Source: Nocardia jiangxiensis NBRC 101359
GTDB taxonomy: Bacteria; Actinomycetota; Actinomycetes; Mycobacteriales; Mycobacteriaceae
Assembly: GCF_000308615.1 (NCBI RefSeq)
Contig: NZ_BAGB01000068.1
Span: 124,001 to 188,000, forward strand
Direction of reading: 5' to 3'
DNA length: 64,000 nt
In this document: one piece after another, positions 16,298 through 24,407 of the stretch
How positions within the stretch are numbered: position 1 is the stretch's first letter
How the letters are laid out: each line of letters opens with the position of its first letter
Position numbers and translations under genes: made by a program
The notes under the pieces: generated by a model
What the model was told of the DNA's origin: nothing
Databases searched by the model: none
Seen by the model: the letters and a program-made list of their open reading frames with translations, nothing else

Positions 16298-16918
16298 GTG
16301 GAAAAAGGACGCTGCGACGGGATTCTGCTCGCCGCGGGGGCGGGCACTCGGTACGGGCGGCCGAAGGCGCTCGCGCAGGACGGCGCGTGGTTACAGGGTG
16401 CGGTGGACGCGCTGTTGAAGGGGGGATGCGTGCGGGTGCACGTGGTACTGGGCGCGACGGGTCCGGCCCGTCGCGACCCGGACGGGCGGTGGCTGGTGTG
16501 CGACTCGCCGGAGATCGCCATACCCGAAGGCGCGCAACCGGTTTGGGCGGCGGACTGGGCCGTGGGAGTGGCCGCGTCGCTGCGTGCCGGGCTGACCGCC
16601 GTGGCGAGTGCGGCGGATCCGGCCGAGTACGCGGCGATCATGCCGGTCGACACTCCGGACGTCGGCGCGGACGTCGTGGCCCGGGTGCTCGCCGCCGCGC
16701 GCAACGCGCCGAGCGGATTGGCGCGCGCGGCGTTCCACGGGCAGCCCGGTCATCCGGTTGTGCTATATCACAAGCACTGGGCAGCGGTGATCGATACCGC
16801 ACAAGGAAATTCCGGAGCCAGGGAGTTTCTGGTCAAAAGACCGGATATTGTGGCCGTCACGTGTGACGATCTGGCGACGGGACGTGACCACGACTATCCG
16901 CCCACTCGCGCACGCTGA
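16298..16918 (+). CDS. MobA-like NTP transferase (molybdenum-cofactor type)
   Basis: A 206-residue nucleotidyltransferase with the signature ILLAAGAGTRYGRPKAL (residues about 9-25) and the acidic metal motif IMPVDTPDVGADV. Proteins of this kind (MobA/MocA type) attach CMP or GMP to molybdopterin for xanthine-dehydrogenase or CO-dehydrogenase-like enzymes. The start is GTG at 16298. It is followed 13 bases later by an XdhC-family gene, which fits molybdenum-hydroxylase maturation. No hydroxylase subunit gene is in the window, so the pair would serve an enzyme encoded elsewhere. Confidence 0.8.
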   Translation: MEKGRCDGILLAAGAGTRYGRPKALAQDGAWLQGAVDALLKGGCVRVHVVLGATGPARRDPDGRWLVCDSPEIAIPEGAQPVWAADWAVGVAASLRAGLTAVASAADPAEYAAIMPVDTPDVGADVVARVLAAARNAPSGLARAAFHGQPGHPVVLYHKHWAAVIDTAQGNSGAREFLVKRPDIVAVTCDDLATGRDHDYPPTRAR

Positions 16919-16931
16919 TCGGGAGCTTGTG

Positions 16932-17933
16932 ATGCGCGACATCGTCGATGATCTACTGCGGGTGTGGCACTCCGGGCGTATCGGTGCCATGGCCACCCTG
17001 GTTCGGACATTCGGTCCCACTCCCATGCCGATCGGTTCGGCGATGCTCGTCGATCCCGACGGACGCGTCTTCGGTTCGGTCTCCGACGGATGCTACGAGA
17101 GCGCCATCTACGACGCCGCGATCCACTCGGCTCGCTCCGGCCGCAAGGAATTACAGCGTTTCGATCCGAGCACCGGGATGGACAGCGCGGACTGCGGCAC
17201 CATCGACGTCTTCGTGGAACCGTTCTCCCGCAACGACTTTCCCGAATTCCAAGCTGTCGCACAGGATCTCGCCGGATTCAAGCCGGTCACCGTGTTCACG
17301 GTGGTGTGGCATTCGGATCCGACGGTGATCGGCCAACATCTGGTGACCGATCGACGGCACAACACCGAACTGGTCGCACTGCCCGAATCGGATGTGTTCT
17401 GCTGCTCGTACGCGGCCGCACCGCGCCTGATCGTCTTCGGCGCCAACGCATTCGCCGCCGCACTGTGCGTGCAGGGCAAACTGCTGGGCTACCGCGTCAC
17501 GGTCTGCGACGCCCGTCAGCGATTCGCCGCCGAGCAGTCCTTTCCGGGTGCGGAGGTGATCGTCGACTGGCCGCACCGCTACCTCGAGTCGCAGGCCGCC
17601 GCCGGGTTGATCGACTACCGCACGGCGCTGGTGACGGTCACCCAGGATCCGAAATTCGAGATCCCGCTGCTCACCACGGCTCTGCGACTGCCCGAATTCG
17701 GCTATCTCGGCGCACTCGGCGCGGGCCCCGCGCACAGTCAGCGCCTGGAGGCCCTGTACGCGGGCGGTTTCGACACCGGATCCCTCACCCGCCTGTACAC
17801 CCCCGCGGGCCTGGACCTGGGCGCGAGCACCCCGATGGAGACGGCCGTCGCCATCGCCGCCGAACTCCTGGCCGTGCGAGCCCGCACCCCGTCACATCAC
17901 ACCGGCCCCTTTCCCGCGCTGACCACGCCCTGA
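16932..17933 (+). CDS. XdhC-family molybdenum-hydroxylase maturation protein
   Basis: A 333-residue XdhC/CoxI protein. The N-terminal domain has AMLVDPDGRVFGSVSDGCYES, where the family usually shows GSVSGGCVE; the cysteine implicated in cofactor handling is kept. The C-terminal Rossmann domain starts at RLIVFGANAFAAALCVQG. It should help sulfurate and insert the molybdenum cofactor. The ATG at 16932 is chosen because GGGAG lies six bases before it. It forms a two-gene unit with the MobA-like gene and is convergent with a small membrane-protein gene four bases away. Confidence 0.85.
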   Translation: MRDIVDDLLRVWHSGRIGAMATLVRTFGPTPMPIGSAMLVDPDGRVFGSVSDGCYESAIYDAAIHSARSGRKELQRFDPSTGMDSADCGTIDVFVEPFSRNDFPEFQAVAQDLAGFKPVTVFTVVWHSDPTVIGQHLVTDRRHNTELVALPESDVFCCSYAAAPRLIVFGANAFAAALCVQGKLLGYRVTVCDARQRFAAEQSFPGAEVIVDWPHRYLESQAAAGLIDYRTALVTVTQDPKFEIPLLTTALRLPEFGYLGALGAGPAHSQRLEALYAGGFDTGSLTRLYTPAGLDLGASTPMETAVAIAAELLAVRARTPSHHTGPFPALTTP

Positions 17934-17936
17934 GCG

Positions 17937-18326
17937 TCACTCGCCCGCGAACCACGTCCGCGCCGAACGCCGGAACAACAGCACGACCAGCACGATCGCG
18001 CTCGCCGGTCCCAGCCATCCGGGCGGACGCCCGGCCGGAATCGACGGCACGGTCCACAGCATGTTCAATACGGCCAGCAACACCGCCGTGACCCGAATTC
18101 CGTCGCCGACCGCCCCGAACGCCAGCGCCAGCAAGCCCAGCAGCCAGCTCGGCACGAACAGCAATGCGGTGATCCCCGCCGACCGCGCCCCGAACAGCCA
18201 CCCCGCCGAGGCCACGCACACCAGCCCGATCACCGCCATCGCCCATGCCAGCAGCCGCGCGACCCGCACGGTCCCCGGCATCCGGGCGGCCTCGAACTCC
18301 TCTGCCTCAACCCCCTTGTCGGACAT
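17937..18326 (-). CDS. Small four-helix membrane protein, unknown function
   Basis: A 129-residue membrane protein with an acidic cytoplasmic N-terminus (MSDKGVEAEEFEAARMP) and four hydrophobic segments. The last is followed by a basic tail (FRRSARTWFAGE). ATGs at 18338, 18329 and 18326 are in frame; 18326 has the best spacing from GGGAG. No family recognised. It is convergent with the XdhC gene. Confidence 0.6.
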   Translation of the reverse strand: MSDKGVEAEEFEAARMPGTVRVARLLAWAMAVIGLVCVASAGWLFGARSAGITALLFVPSWLLGLLALAFGAVGDGIRVTAVLLAVLNMLWTVPSIPAGRPPGWLGPASAIVLVVLLFRRSARTWFAGE

Positions 18327-18514
18327 CATCTCTCCCATCCAGCAGGATCGATTCTCAGCACAGCGAACTCGAGGCGAACCCTACCGCCGGACCCGGCCGA
18401 CATCCCGGCGGCACGCCACCGGCCCGCGCACCCGAACACGGGAACCACGAACCTGGGAACGCCGCCCAGGTCGCTCACAGTGAAATCTCAGCGCTGCTCG
18501 GGCACCGTGCGGAC

Positions 18515-19288
18515 GTGACGAATCCTGTGCCAGTTGCCATTTCGCCCGCGCGTGCGCTCGCAACCAAAGTTCCCGAGATCACCGCATTGTTCTGGGTGAT
18601 CAAGGTGCTCTCCACGGGAATGGGTGAGACCTTCTCCGATTTCCTGGTCTCACAGCTGCCGCCGGAGCTCGCCGTGGGCGGCGCGGGGGTGGCGCTGATC
18701 GTCGCACTGGTCGCGCAATTCCGCAGTCGGCGTTATGTGGCGTGGATCTACTGGACGGCCGTGGTGATGGTCAGCATCTTCGGCACGATGGTGGCCGACA
18801 TAGTGGATTTCAAGCTCGGCGTTCCGCTACAGGCCACGACGATCGCCTTCCTCGTGCTGCTGGGCGCGGTCTTCGGGCTCTGGTACGCCTGCGAGAAGAC
18901 GCTGTCCGTGCACAGCATCACCACCCGGCGGCGGGAGGCGTTCTACTGGGCGACGGTGATGATCACCTTCGCGCTCGGCACCGCGGCCGGGGATCTGACC
19001 GCGGGCAAGATGCACCTCGGCTATCTCGCCTCCACGGTGCTGTTCGCGGTGGTCATCGCGATTCCGGCGATCGCGCACCGCTGGGCCGGGCTCGGCGCGA
19101 TCCCGGCGTTCTGGGCGTCCTATGTCGTGACGCGGCCGCTGGGCGCGTCGGCCACCGACTGGCTGGCCGCCGACCGTTCGGACGGACTGCGCCTGGGCAC
19201 CGGATGGGTGAGCCTGGCCGTGACGATCCCGATGGTCGCGCTGATCGCCACGGTCGCACTGCGCCCCGACCCTCAGCAGGTCGACTAG
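18515..19288 (+). CDS. COG4705/DUF347-type integral membrane protein
   Basis: A 257-residue membrane protein with about eight hydrophobic helices in two similar halves. The first half carries KVPEITALFWVIKVLSTGMG, the hallmark of the DUF347/COG4705 repeat. The function of the family is unknown; some relatives are linked to metal stress. GTG at 18515 gives a normal N-terminus, but the ribosome site is weak. The last four bases overlap the 3' end of the aldolase gene on the opposite strand. Confidence 0.7.
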   Translation: MTNPVPVAISPARALATKVPEITALFWVIKVLSTGMGETFSDFLVSQLPPELAVGGAGVALIVALVAQFRSRRYVAWIYWTAVVMVSIFGTMVADIVDFKLGVPLQATTIAFLVLLGAVFGLWYACEKTLSVHSITTRRREAFYWATVMITFALGTAAGDLTAGKMHLGYLASTVLFAVVIAIPAIAHRWAGLGAIPAFWASYVVTRPLGASATDWLAADRSDGLRLGTGWVSLAVTIPMVALIATVALRPDPQQVD

Positions 19289-20109
19289 CCGAGCACGCGC
19301 AGCAGGTGTTCGATCTCCTGCTGCACGGCACGGCGTCCGGGTCCGAGGTACCGGCGCGGATCGGACAGCGACGCGTCGGCGGCGAGTTCCGCGCGAACCG
19401 ACTGCGCCAGAACGATATTCAGCCGGGTGGCGATATTGATCTTGCGCATGCCCGCGCGCACCGCCGAACGCAACCCGGTATCGGGCACCCCCGAGGAACC
19501 GTGCAGCACGAGGGGCACCGGCACCTTCGCGGCCAGCCGGGCGATCAGATCGTCGTCCAGAACCGCGTCGCGGGTGTGCATGGCATGTGAGGAGCCCACC
19601 GCGACGGCCAGCGCGTCCACGCCGGTGGCCGCCACGAATTCGACCGCCTCGTCCGGATCGGTGCGCACACCCGGCGCATGCGCACCGTCCTTACCGCCCA
19701 CCTCACCCAGTTCGGCCTCGGCGAAGACCTCGCGCGCCCGGCACCAGGACGCGATTTCCGCGGTGCTGCGGACATTCTCGTCGTAGTCGAGCCGCGACCC
19801 GTCGTACATGACCGATCGCACGCCGACCTCTACTGCCGCGCGGATCAATTCGTGCGAGGTGGCGTGATCCAGATGCACCGAGAGCGCGGCCGTACTGTCC
19901 GCGGCGATCTGCAGGCACGCTCGCGCCAGCGGCCGCAGCCCACCGTGATACCGCGCGGTGTTCTCCGAGATCTGCAGGATGGCAGGACGTTTCGCCGCCT
20001 CCGCGGCAGCCGCGATGGCCTCGGCATGTTCCAGGGCGATCACGTTGAACGCCCCGAGCCCACCCGGTTCGGCGGCGGCGAGCAACTCCGGCACGGGAAT
20101 CAGGGTCAT
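19285..20109 (-). CDS. Class II ketose-bisphosphate aldolase (tagatose/fructose type)
   Basis: A 274-residue zinc aldolase of the GatY/KbaY-FbaA family. Metal and catalytic residues are visible in SVHLDHATS (Asp-82/His region), EAELGEVGGKDG, VGSSHAMH and LVLHGSSGV. It would split tagatose 1,6-bisphosphate or fructose 1,6-bisphosphate into dihydroxyacetone phosphate and glyceraldehyde 3-phosphate. The ATG follows CAGGAGG with seven bases of spacing. As the last gene of a minus-strand operon of sugar isomerase, ROK kinase, deacetylase and PfkB kinase, a tagatose-bisphosphate role is likely. The stereochemical preference cannot be read from the sequence. Confidence 0.88.
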   Translation of the reverse strand: MTLIPVPELLAAAEPGGLGAFNVIALEHAEAIAAAAEAAKRPAILQISENTARYHGGLRPLARACLQIAADSTAALSVHLDHATSHELIRAAVEVGVRSVMYDGSRLDYDENVRSTAEIASWCRAREVFAEAELGEVGGKDGAHAPGVRTDPDEAVEFVAATGVDALAVAVGSSHAMHTRDAVLDDDLIARLAAKVPVPLVLHGSSGVPDTGLRSAVRAGMRKINIATRLNIVLAQSVRAELAADASLSDPRRYLGPGRRAVQQEIEHLLRVLG

Positions 20110-20155
20110 GCGGCAACCTCCTGCGATGCGACCCCCGATGCGAAGACGACGAGTT

Positions 20156-21106
20156 TCACGACGCGGTCCCCCCGGACACGACCTCGACCTCGGTGACGAC
20201 GACGTCCGGCGCGAGCCGCTCCCGCAACGCCCGATCGATCTCCCCGGCCACCGGAATCACCACGGCCGCAGCGGAAGTCGCGACAGCGTCGGCGACGAGC
20301 GCGGCCCAGTCCGGTTCCGGCGCGGCGGCGAGCGCGGCGATGACGGCGGCGGCCGCGGCATCACCCGCACCGGTGGGATTGCCCGCCATCGGCTCCGGCG
20401 ACACCGCCGACCAGGCCCCGGACGCGGTGACCGCGACCATGCCCTGCGCACCGCGCGTGGCGACCACCGCGCGCACCCCGCGCTCGATCAGCGGCCGCAC
20501 CGCGGCCACCACCTCCTGCGCGGTGCCCGCCGACGCCCCGGTCAGCCGCTCGAGCTCGTCGCGATTGGGCATCAGGACGACGCCGGGCACCTCCGCGGCC
20601 AGCTCCAGCGCCCGCCCGTCCACATCGCAGATCGTGGGCACCCCGGCCGCGAGCGCCGTGCGCGCCAGTTCGGCCGGAACTCCGTCGGCCACCCCACCCG
20701 GCAGCGATCCGGACACCACCATCCCGCCGGAATCGTTCAACATGCCCGAGACCCTGACCTTCAGTTGATCGACCGCGTACGGTTCGTTCAGCCGCGCGCC
20801 CGGCTCCCACAGCGAGGTGGCCGTCCCGTCGCCGGATTCGCTGATCACCACGGTGCGCCGGATCCACGGCAGCGCGTGCACGAAATCCACCGGCAGCTCG
20901 AGCTCGGCGGTCGCGGAGAACATGTGATCGGCGAAACCGGTTGCCCGCGAATACTTTCCCAGCTGATTGAGCACGCGCGAGACGTTGATCCCCTTACCGC
21001 CGATGCGCTGCTCGACCGACAGCACACGATGCTCCCGGCCCCGCTCGAAACGCTCCACACGATAGGTCATGTCGTAGGCGGGGTTCATGGTCACGGTCAG
21101 GATCAC
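20156..21106 (-). CDS. PfkB-family 1-phosphofructokinase/tagatose-6-phosphate kinase
   Basis: A 316-residue ribokinase-fold sugar kinase of the FruK/LacC branch. It has the N-terminal MNPAYDMTYRVERF, the substrate motif QRIGGKGINVSRVLNQLG and the ATP/catalytic motif NPTGAGDAAAAAV. In context it would phosphorylate tagatose 6-phosphate to the 1,6-bisphosphate, feeding the aldolase encoded 46 bases downstream. A fructose 1-phosphate role is less likely because no fructose PTS gene is nearby. The start is GTG at 21106, with AGGAAGG eight bases upstream. It begins five bases after the deacetylase stop, so translation is probably coupled. Confidence 0.88.
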   Translation of the reverse strand: MILTVTMNPAYDMTYRVERFERGREHRVLSVEQRIGGKGINVSRVLNQLGKYSRATGFADHMFSATAELELPVDFVHALPWIRRTVVISESGDGTATSLWEPGARLNEPYAVDQLKVRVSGMLNDSGGMVVSGSLPGGVADGVPAELARTALAAGVPTICDVDGRALELAAEVPGVVLMPNRDELERLTGASAGTAQEVVAAVRPLIERGVRAVVATRGAQGMVAVTASGAWSAVSPEPMAGNPTGAGDAAAAAVIAALAAAPEPDWAALVADAVATSAAAVVIPVAGEIDRALRERLAPDVVVTEVEVVSGGTAS

Positions 21107-21111
21107 GTCAA

Positions 21112-22263
21112 CTACCTTCCTCGTCGCAGGGTTCGACGCAACCCCATGTCCTCGTCGAGCACCAGGACGTCCGCGTATCGTCCGGGCTCGAGATCACCGA
21201 CGTCGTCCAGCCCCACCGCCGCGGCCGGAGTGCGGGTCGCGGCGCGCACCGCATCGGGCAGGGCGACGCCGCATTCGCGCACCGCCCAGCGCAGGCAGTC
21301 CAGCAGCGTCGACGTGCCGCCGGCGATCGACCCGCTCGCGACCCGCGCCACCCCGCCGCTGACCCGCACCGCCTGCGGGCCGAGCCGGTACTCCCCGTCG
21401 GGCAGTCCGGCAGCCTGCATCGCATCGGTGATCAACGCCACACGCTCGGGCGCGGTCGCGAAGGCCAGTGCGCCGAATCCGGCGTCGACGTGCACGCCGT
21501 CCCCGATCAACTCCACCACCACATCGCCGTGCGCCGCGGCCACCAGCGAGGCGGCGACGGGGCCCGGGGCGCGGTGGTGCAGCGCCGGCATACCGTTCGC
21601 CAGGTGAGTGACCAGCGTTCCGAATCCGTTGGGCGACAGTGCGTTCCGAAACTCGTCGAACTGCGCGTCGCTGTGCCCCAGCGCGACGACGACCCCGTCG
21701 GCGACGAGCCGTTCGACCGCCGCGCGGAATCCGGCACGCTCCGGGGCGATGGTCATCACGCGCAGCCATCCGCCCCCGGCCGCGAGCAGCCGATCGATCA
21801 GGGCCGGATCCGGATCCAGCAGATATCTCGGATCCTGCGCGCCGCAGCGCACCTCCGACAGAAACGGCCCCTCGGCGTGCACGCCCGCGATCACCCCCGC
21901 GGCGGCCAGCTCGCTCAGCATCGCGGTCTGGGCGACCATCTCCTCCGGCGGGGCCGTGACGATCCCGGCCAGTACGGTCGTGGTGCCGTTACGCAGGTGG
22001 TATTGCGCCGCAGCGCGCGCCTCGTCCGGATCGGTCGTATCGAACCGATGCCCGAATCCGCCGTGATTGTGGATGTCGACCAGGCCCGGAATCACCGTCC
22101 CGTCGAAGGGCGGCGGCGAGATGTCCGGATGCGCGGCAGACCAGGACGCGAAGGATTCCACCGCGACGATTCGCTCGTCCCGGAACGTGACAACGCCGTC
22201 GTCGAACGAATTCGACGCCGCGACGATCCGGCCCCGCAGCCGGGTCTGCGGCTCTCGGTTCAC
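21112..22263 (-). CDS. nagA: N-acetylglucosamine/galactosamine-6-phosphate deacetylase
   Basis: A 383-residue metal-dependent amidohydrolase of the NagA/AgaA family. It shows GLVDIHNHGGFGHRF, the metal-site motif HAEGPFL, ALGHSDAQFDE, THLANGMPALHH and the catalytic aspartate in ALITDAMQAAG. It removes acetate from N-acetyl-hexosamine 6-phosphate. GTG at 22263 with GAGG seven bases upstream is taken as the start, since an upstream extension has no family similarity. With the sugar isomerase, PfkB kinase and aldolase in one operon the substrate may be N-acetylgalactosamine 6-phosphate rather than the glucosamine form. Confidence 0.9.
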   Translation of the reverse strand: MNREPQTRLRGRIVAASNSFDDGVVTFRDERIVAVESFASWSAAHPDISPPPFDGTVIPGLVDIHNHGGFGHRFDTTDPDEARAAAQYHLRNGTTTVLAGIVTAPPEEMVAQTAMLSELAAAGVIAGVHAEGPFLSEVRCGAQDPRYLLDPDPALIDRLLAAGGGWLRVMTIAPERAGFRAAVERLVADGVVVALGHSDAQFDEFRNALSPNGFGTLVTHLANGMPALHHRAPGPVAASLVAAAHGDVVVELIGDGVHVDAGFGALAFATAPERVALITDAMQAAGLPDGEYRLGPQAVRVSGGVARVASGSIAGGTSTLLDCLRWAVRECGVALPDAVRAATRTPAAAVGLDDVGDLEPGRYADVLVLDEDMGLRRTLRRGR

Positions 22264-22390
22264 ACCATCACCTCGTCCATCACGCACTCGCGCACCACCT
22301 GCCTCGATGCCCGCGCTCGAACCGTACCCGCCCGGACTCCCCGTACCGCAACCATTCGGCAATTTCGACCGGGGCGGTTGCGGCGGTGGT

Positions 22391-23320
22391 TCAATCCAAC
22401 GTGCCCGAGCGGGCATATCGGGCGGCCCCGACCAGCCCGGCGCGCGCGCCGAACTCCCCCAGCACCACCCGGGGCACTGGGGCCACGCGCAGCAGTTCGG
22501 TCAGCCGATCCTGTAGCGCACCGGTCAGCACGTCGCCCGCGCGGGCCAGACCGCCGCCCAGCACTACCAGTTCCGGACAGGTCGCGTGGATGACGCCGAA
22601 CAATCCCTCGGCGAGGGCGTCGATGGCGTCCGCGACCACCGCGCGCGCATCCGGATCGCTGTCCAGAGCCGCGAAAACTGTTTCGGCTCCAGCTGTTTCA
22701 CGCCCGGTACGAGCGGTGTAGGCACGGGCGATGGCCGCCCCCGAGGCCACTGTCTCCACGCACCCGACATTCCCGCACGGGCAGCGCAGCCCGTCCCGAT
22801 GACGCACCGGAATATGCCCGTACTCCCCGGCCTGACCGGCCGCACCGCGCACCAGCCGCCCGCCGACCGACAGGGTTCCGCTGATTCCCGTGCCCAGAAT
22901 CAGGACGCACACGTCGTCACAGCCGCGGCCCGCGCCGTATCGCCATTCGGCCCAGCCGGCCACCGCGACATCATGTTCGATCAGTACCGGCATATCCCAG
23001 CGATCGGTGAATCGACTGCCCACCTTCACATCCCGCCACCCGACGTTACTGCTGAACACGGCCAGCGAACGGGCGGGATCCACGATTCCGGGCAGGATGA
23101 CCGCGGCCCGCATCACCCGATCACGTTGTACGGCAGGTAGTTCCGCGAGCAGACGATCGCCCAGCGCACCCACCGCATCGAAGGCCGCCGCACCGGGCGG
23201 CGTCGCGACGGTTCCGCTGCTGAGCACTTCGCCTGCGCCATCGGTGATTTCGGCCTTGATCGTCGTCCCGCCGACATCCACGGCCAGGACCGGATCCGCC
23301 GGACCGGGAGTGCGCACCAC
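22391..23320 (-). CDS. ROK-family sugar kinase (amino-sugar kinase candidate)
   Basis: A 309-residue ROK kinase without a DNA-binding domain. The ATP motif is VLAVDVGGTTIKAEI, the second phosphate motif LILGTGISGTL, and the ROK zinc site is present in RCPCGNVGCVETVASG. Sugars imported by ABC transporters enter unphosphorylated, so this enzyme supplies the 6-phosphate for the deacetylase encoded downstream. It starts seven bases after the stop of the SIS-domain gene and is separated by 127 bases from the deacetylase gene. Substrate (GalNAc or GlcNAc) is inferred from context. Confidence 0.85.
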   Translation of the reverse strand: MVRTPGPADPVLAVDVGGTTIKAEITDGAGEVLSSGTVATPPGAAAFDAVGALGDRLLAELPAVQRDRVMRAAVILPGIVDPARSLAVFSSNVGWRDVKVGSRFTDRWDMPVLIEHDVAVAGWAEWRYGAGRGCDDVCVLILGTGISGTLSVGGRLVRGAAGQAGEYGHIPVRHRDGLRCPCGNVGCVETVASGAAIARAYTARTGRETAGAETVFAALDSDPDARAVVADAIDALAEGLFGVIHATCPELVVLGGGLARAGDVLTGALQDRLTELLRVAPVPRVVLGEFGARAGLVGAARYARSGTLD

Positions 23321-23327
23321 TGACCCG

Positions 23328-24284
23328 TCAGCCCAGGATCACCGAACGGTTCAGGCTGCGCGGGTGATCGGGATCCAGCCCCAGATCGGCCGCGCGCACC
23401 TGGCACAGCCGGTGCACACGCACCAGATCGGCCATCGGATCGATATCGCGATGTTCGAAATGCGCACCGGTGGCCGCGACGTCCTGCGCCAGACCGGACG
23501 GCACCGGTCCGAACGCCCACACCGCGCGCCCCGGCGCTGCGATGCTGACCGGACCGTGCCGCCATTCGGTGGCCAGATATCCCTCGGTCCAGGACTGACA
23601 GGATTCGCGCAGTTTCAGCCCGGCCTCGTCGGCGACGGCCGCCGCGAAACCCATTCCGACGAAACTGATCTGCTCGGCCGAGCGCACCGCGGCCAGCGAT
23701 TCGGCGAGATCCTCGGCGAGCACCTCGCGCGCCTGCGCGATCACCGGTGCGAGATCCTCGCCCAGATGCCACCGCAGAATCGCCAGCGCCGTGGTGGCGA
23801 AACGGGTCTGCACCACCGACTGCTCGTCCACATCGGCGATCAGGATCGGATCGGCCAGCTCGAGCACGGGCGTGCCCGGACTCGAGCAGATCACCGTGCG
23901 CGGCACGCCGTCGGGCAGTGCGCGCATCGCCTCGAGCACCTCGGTCGTGGTGCCCGAACGGCAGATCACCAGGTAGCGGTCGTACTCCCGGCTGCGCACC
24001 TGCCCGGCGGGCCAGGCGTCGGTGAGTCCCTGCCCGGCGGATTCACGCAGTGCGGCGATCGCCCGCGACATGAAATACGAGGTGCCGCAACCGATCACGG
24101 CCACTCGCTCACCCGGCTGCGGCAGCAGCGCGGCATGGTCGGCGGCGGTCCGCGCGGCGCGCGTCCAATCGTCGGGCTGGGTGACCACCTCGGCGGCCAG
24201 ATGGGTCTCGGGAAGCGGCGGAATTTGGGGGATTCGATCGGCGGAGGTCGGCACGTCACCAGAATCACCCCGATGATCGTTCAT
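23328..24284 (-). CDS. SIS-domain sugar-phosphate deaminase/isomerase (AgaS or NagB-II type)
   Basis: A 318-residue protein with two SIS domains: VAVIGCGTSYFMSRAIAAL with CRSGTTTEVLEAM, and ISFVGMGFAAAVADEAGLKL with a conserved GPVS segment. Such proteins deaminate and isomerise amino-sugar 6-phosphates, giving tagatose 6-phosphate (AgaS) or fructose 6-phosphate (NagB-II). The length is nearer NagB-II, while the kinase and aldolase downstream favour the tagatose route. ATG at 24284 is the best start inside the divergent promoter region. It is the first gene of the catabolic operon, divergent from the transporter operon. Confidence 0.82.
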   Translation of the reverse strand: MNDHRGDSGDVPTSADRIPQIPPLPETHLAAEVVTQPDDWTRAARTAADHAALLPQPGERVAVIGCGTSYFMSRAIAALRESAGQGLTDAWPAGQVRSREYDRYLVICRSGTTTEVLEAMRALPDGVPRTVICSSPGTPVLELADPILIADVDEQSVVQTRFATTALAILRWHLGEDLAPVIAQAREVLAEDLAESLAAVRSAEQISFVGMGFAAAVADEAGLKLRESCQSWTEGYLATEWRHGPVSIAAPGRAVWAFGPVPSGLAQDVAATGAHFEHRDIDPMADLVRVHRLCQVRAADLGLDPDHPRSLNRSVILG

Positions 24285-24293
24285 GTCAACTTT

Positions 24294-24316
24294 ACATTCG
24301 AAACGGTCACATTCGA
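24294..24316. promoter_or_regulatory. Direct repeat in divergent promoter: candidate DeoR/AgaR-type operator
   Basis: ACATTCGA occurs twice, at 24294-24301 and 24309-24316, in the 123 bases between the divergent catabolic and uptake operons. DeoR-family repressors often bind direct repeats, and a DeoR gene ends the uptake operon. Confidence 0.4.
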
Positions 24317-24407
24317 TCACCGAGTGGGCTAGATTCGGACCAATCGACCCGTTCGCTTCATCATCCGCGTTCGTCCCGCCGGGTGTGCAGCATTGAAAGG
24401 TTCTCTC

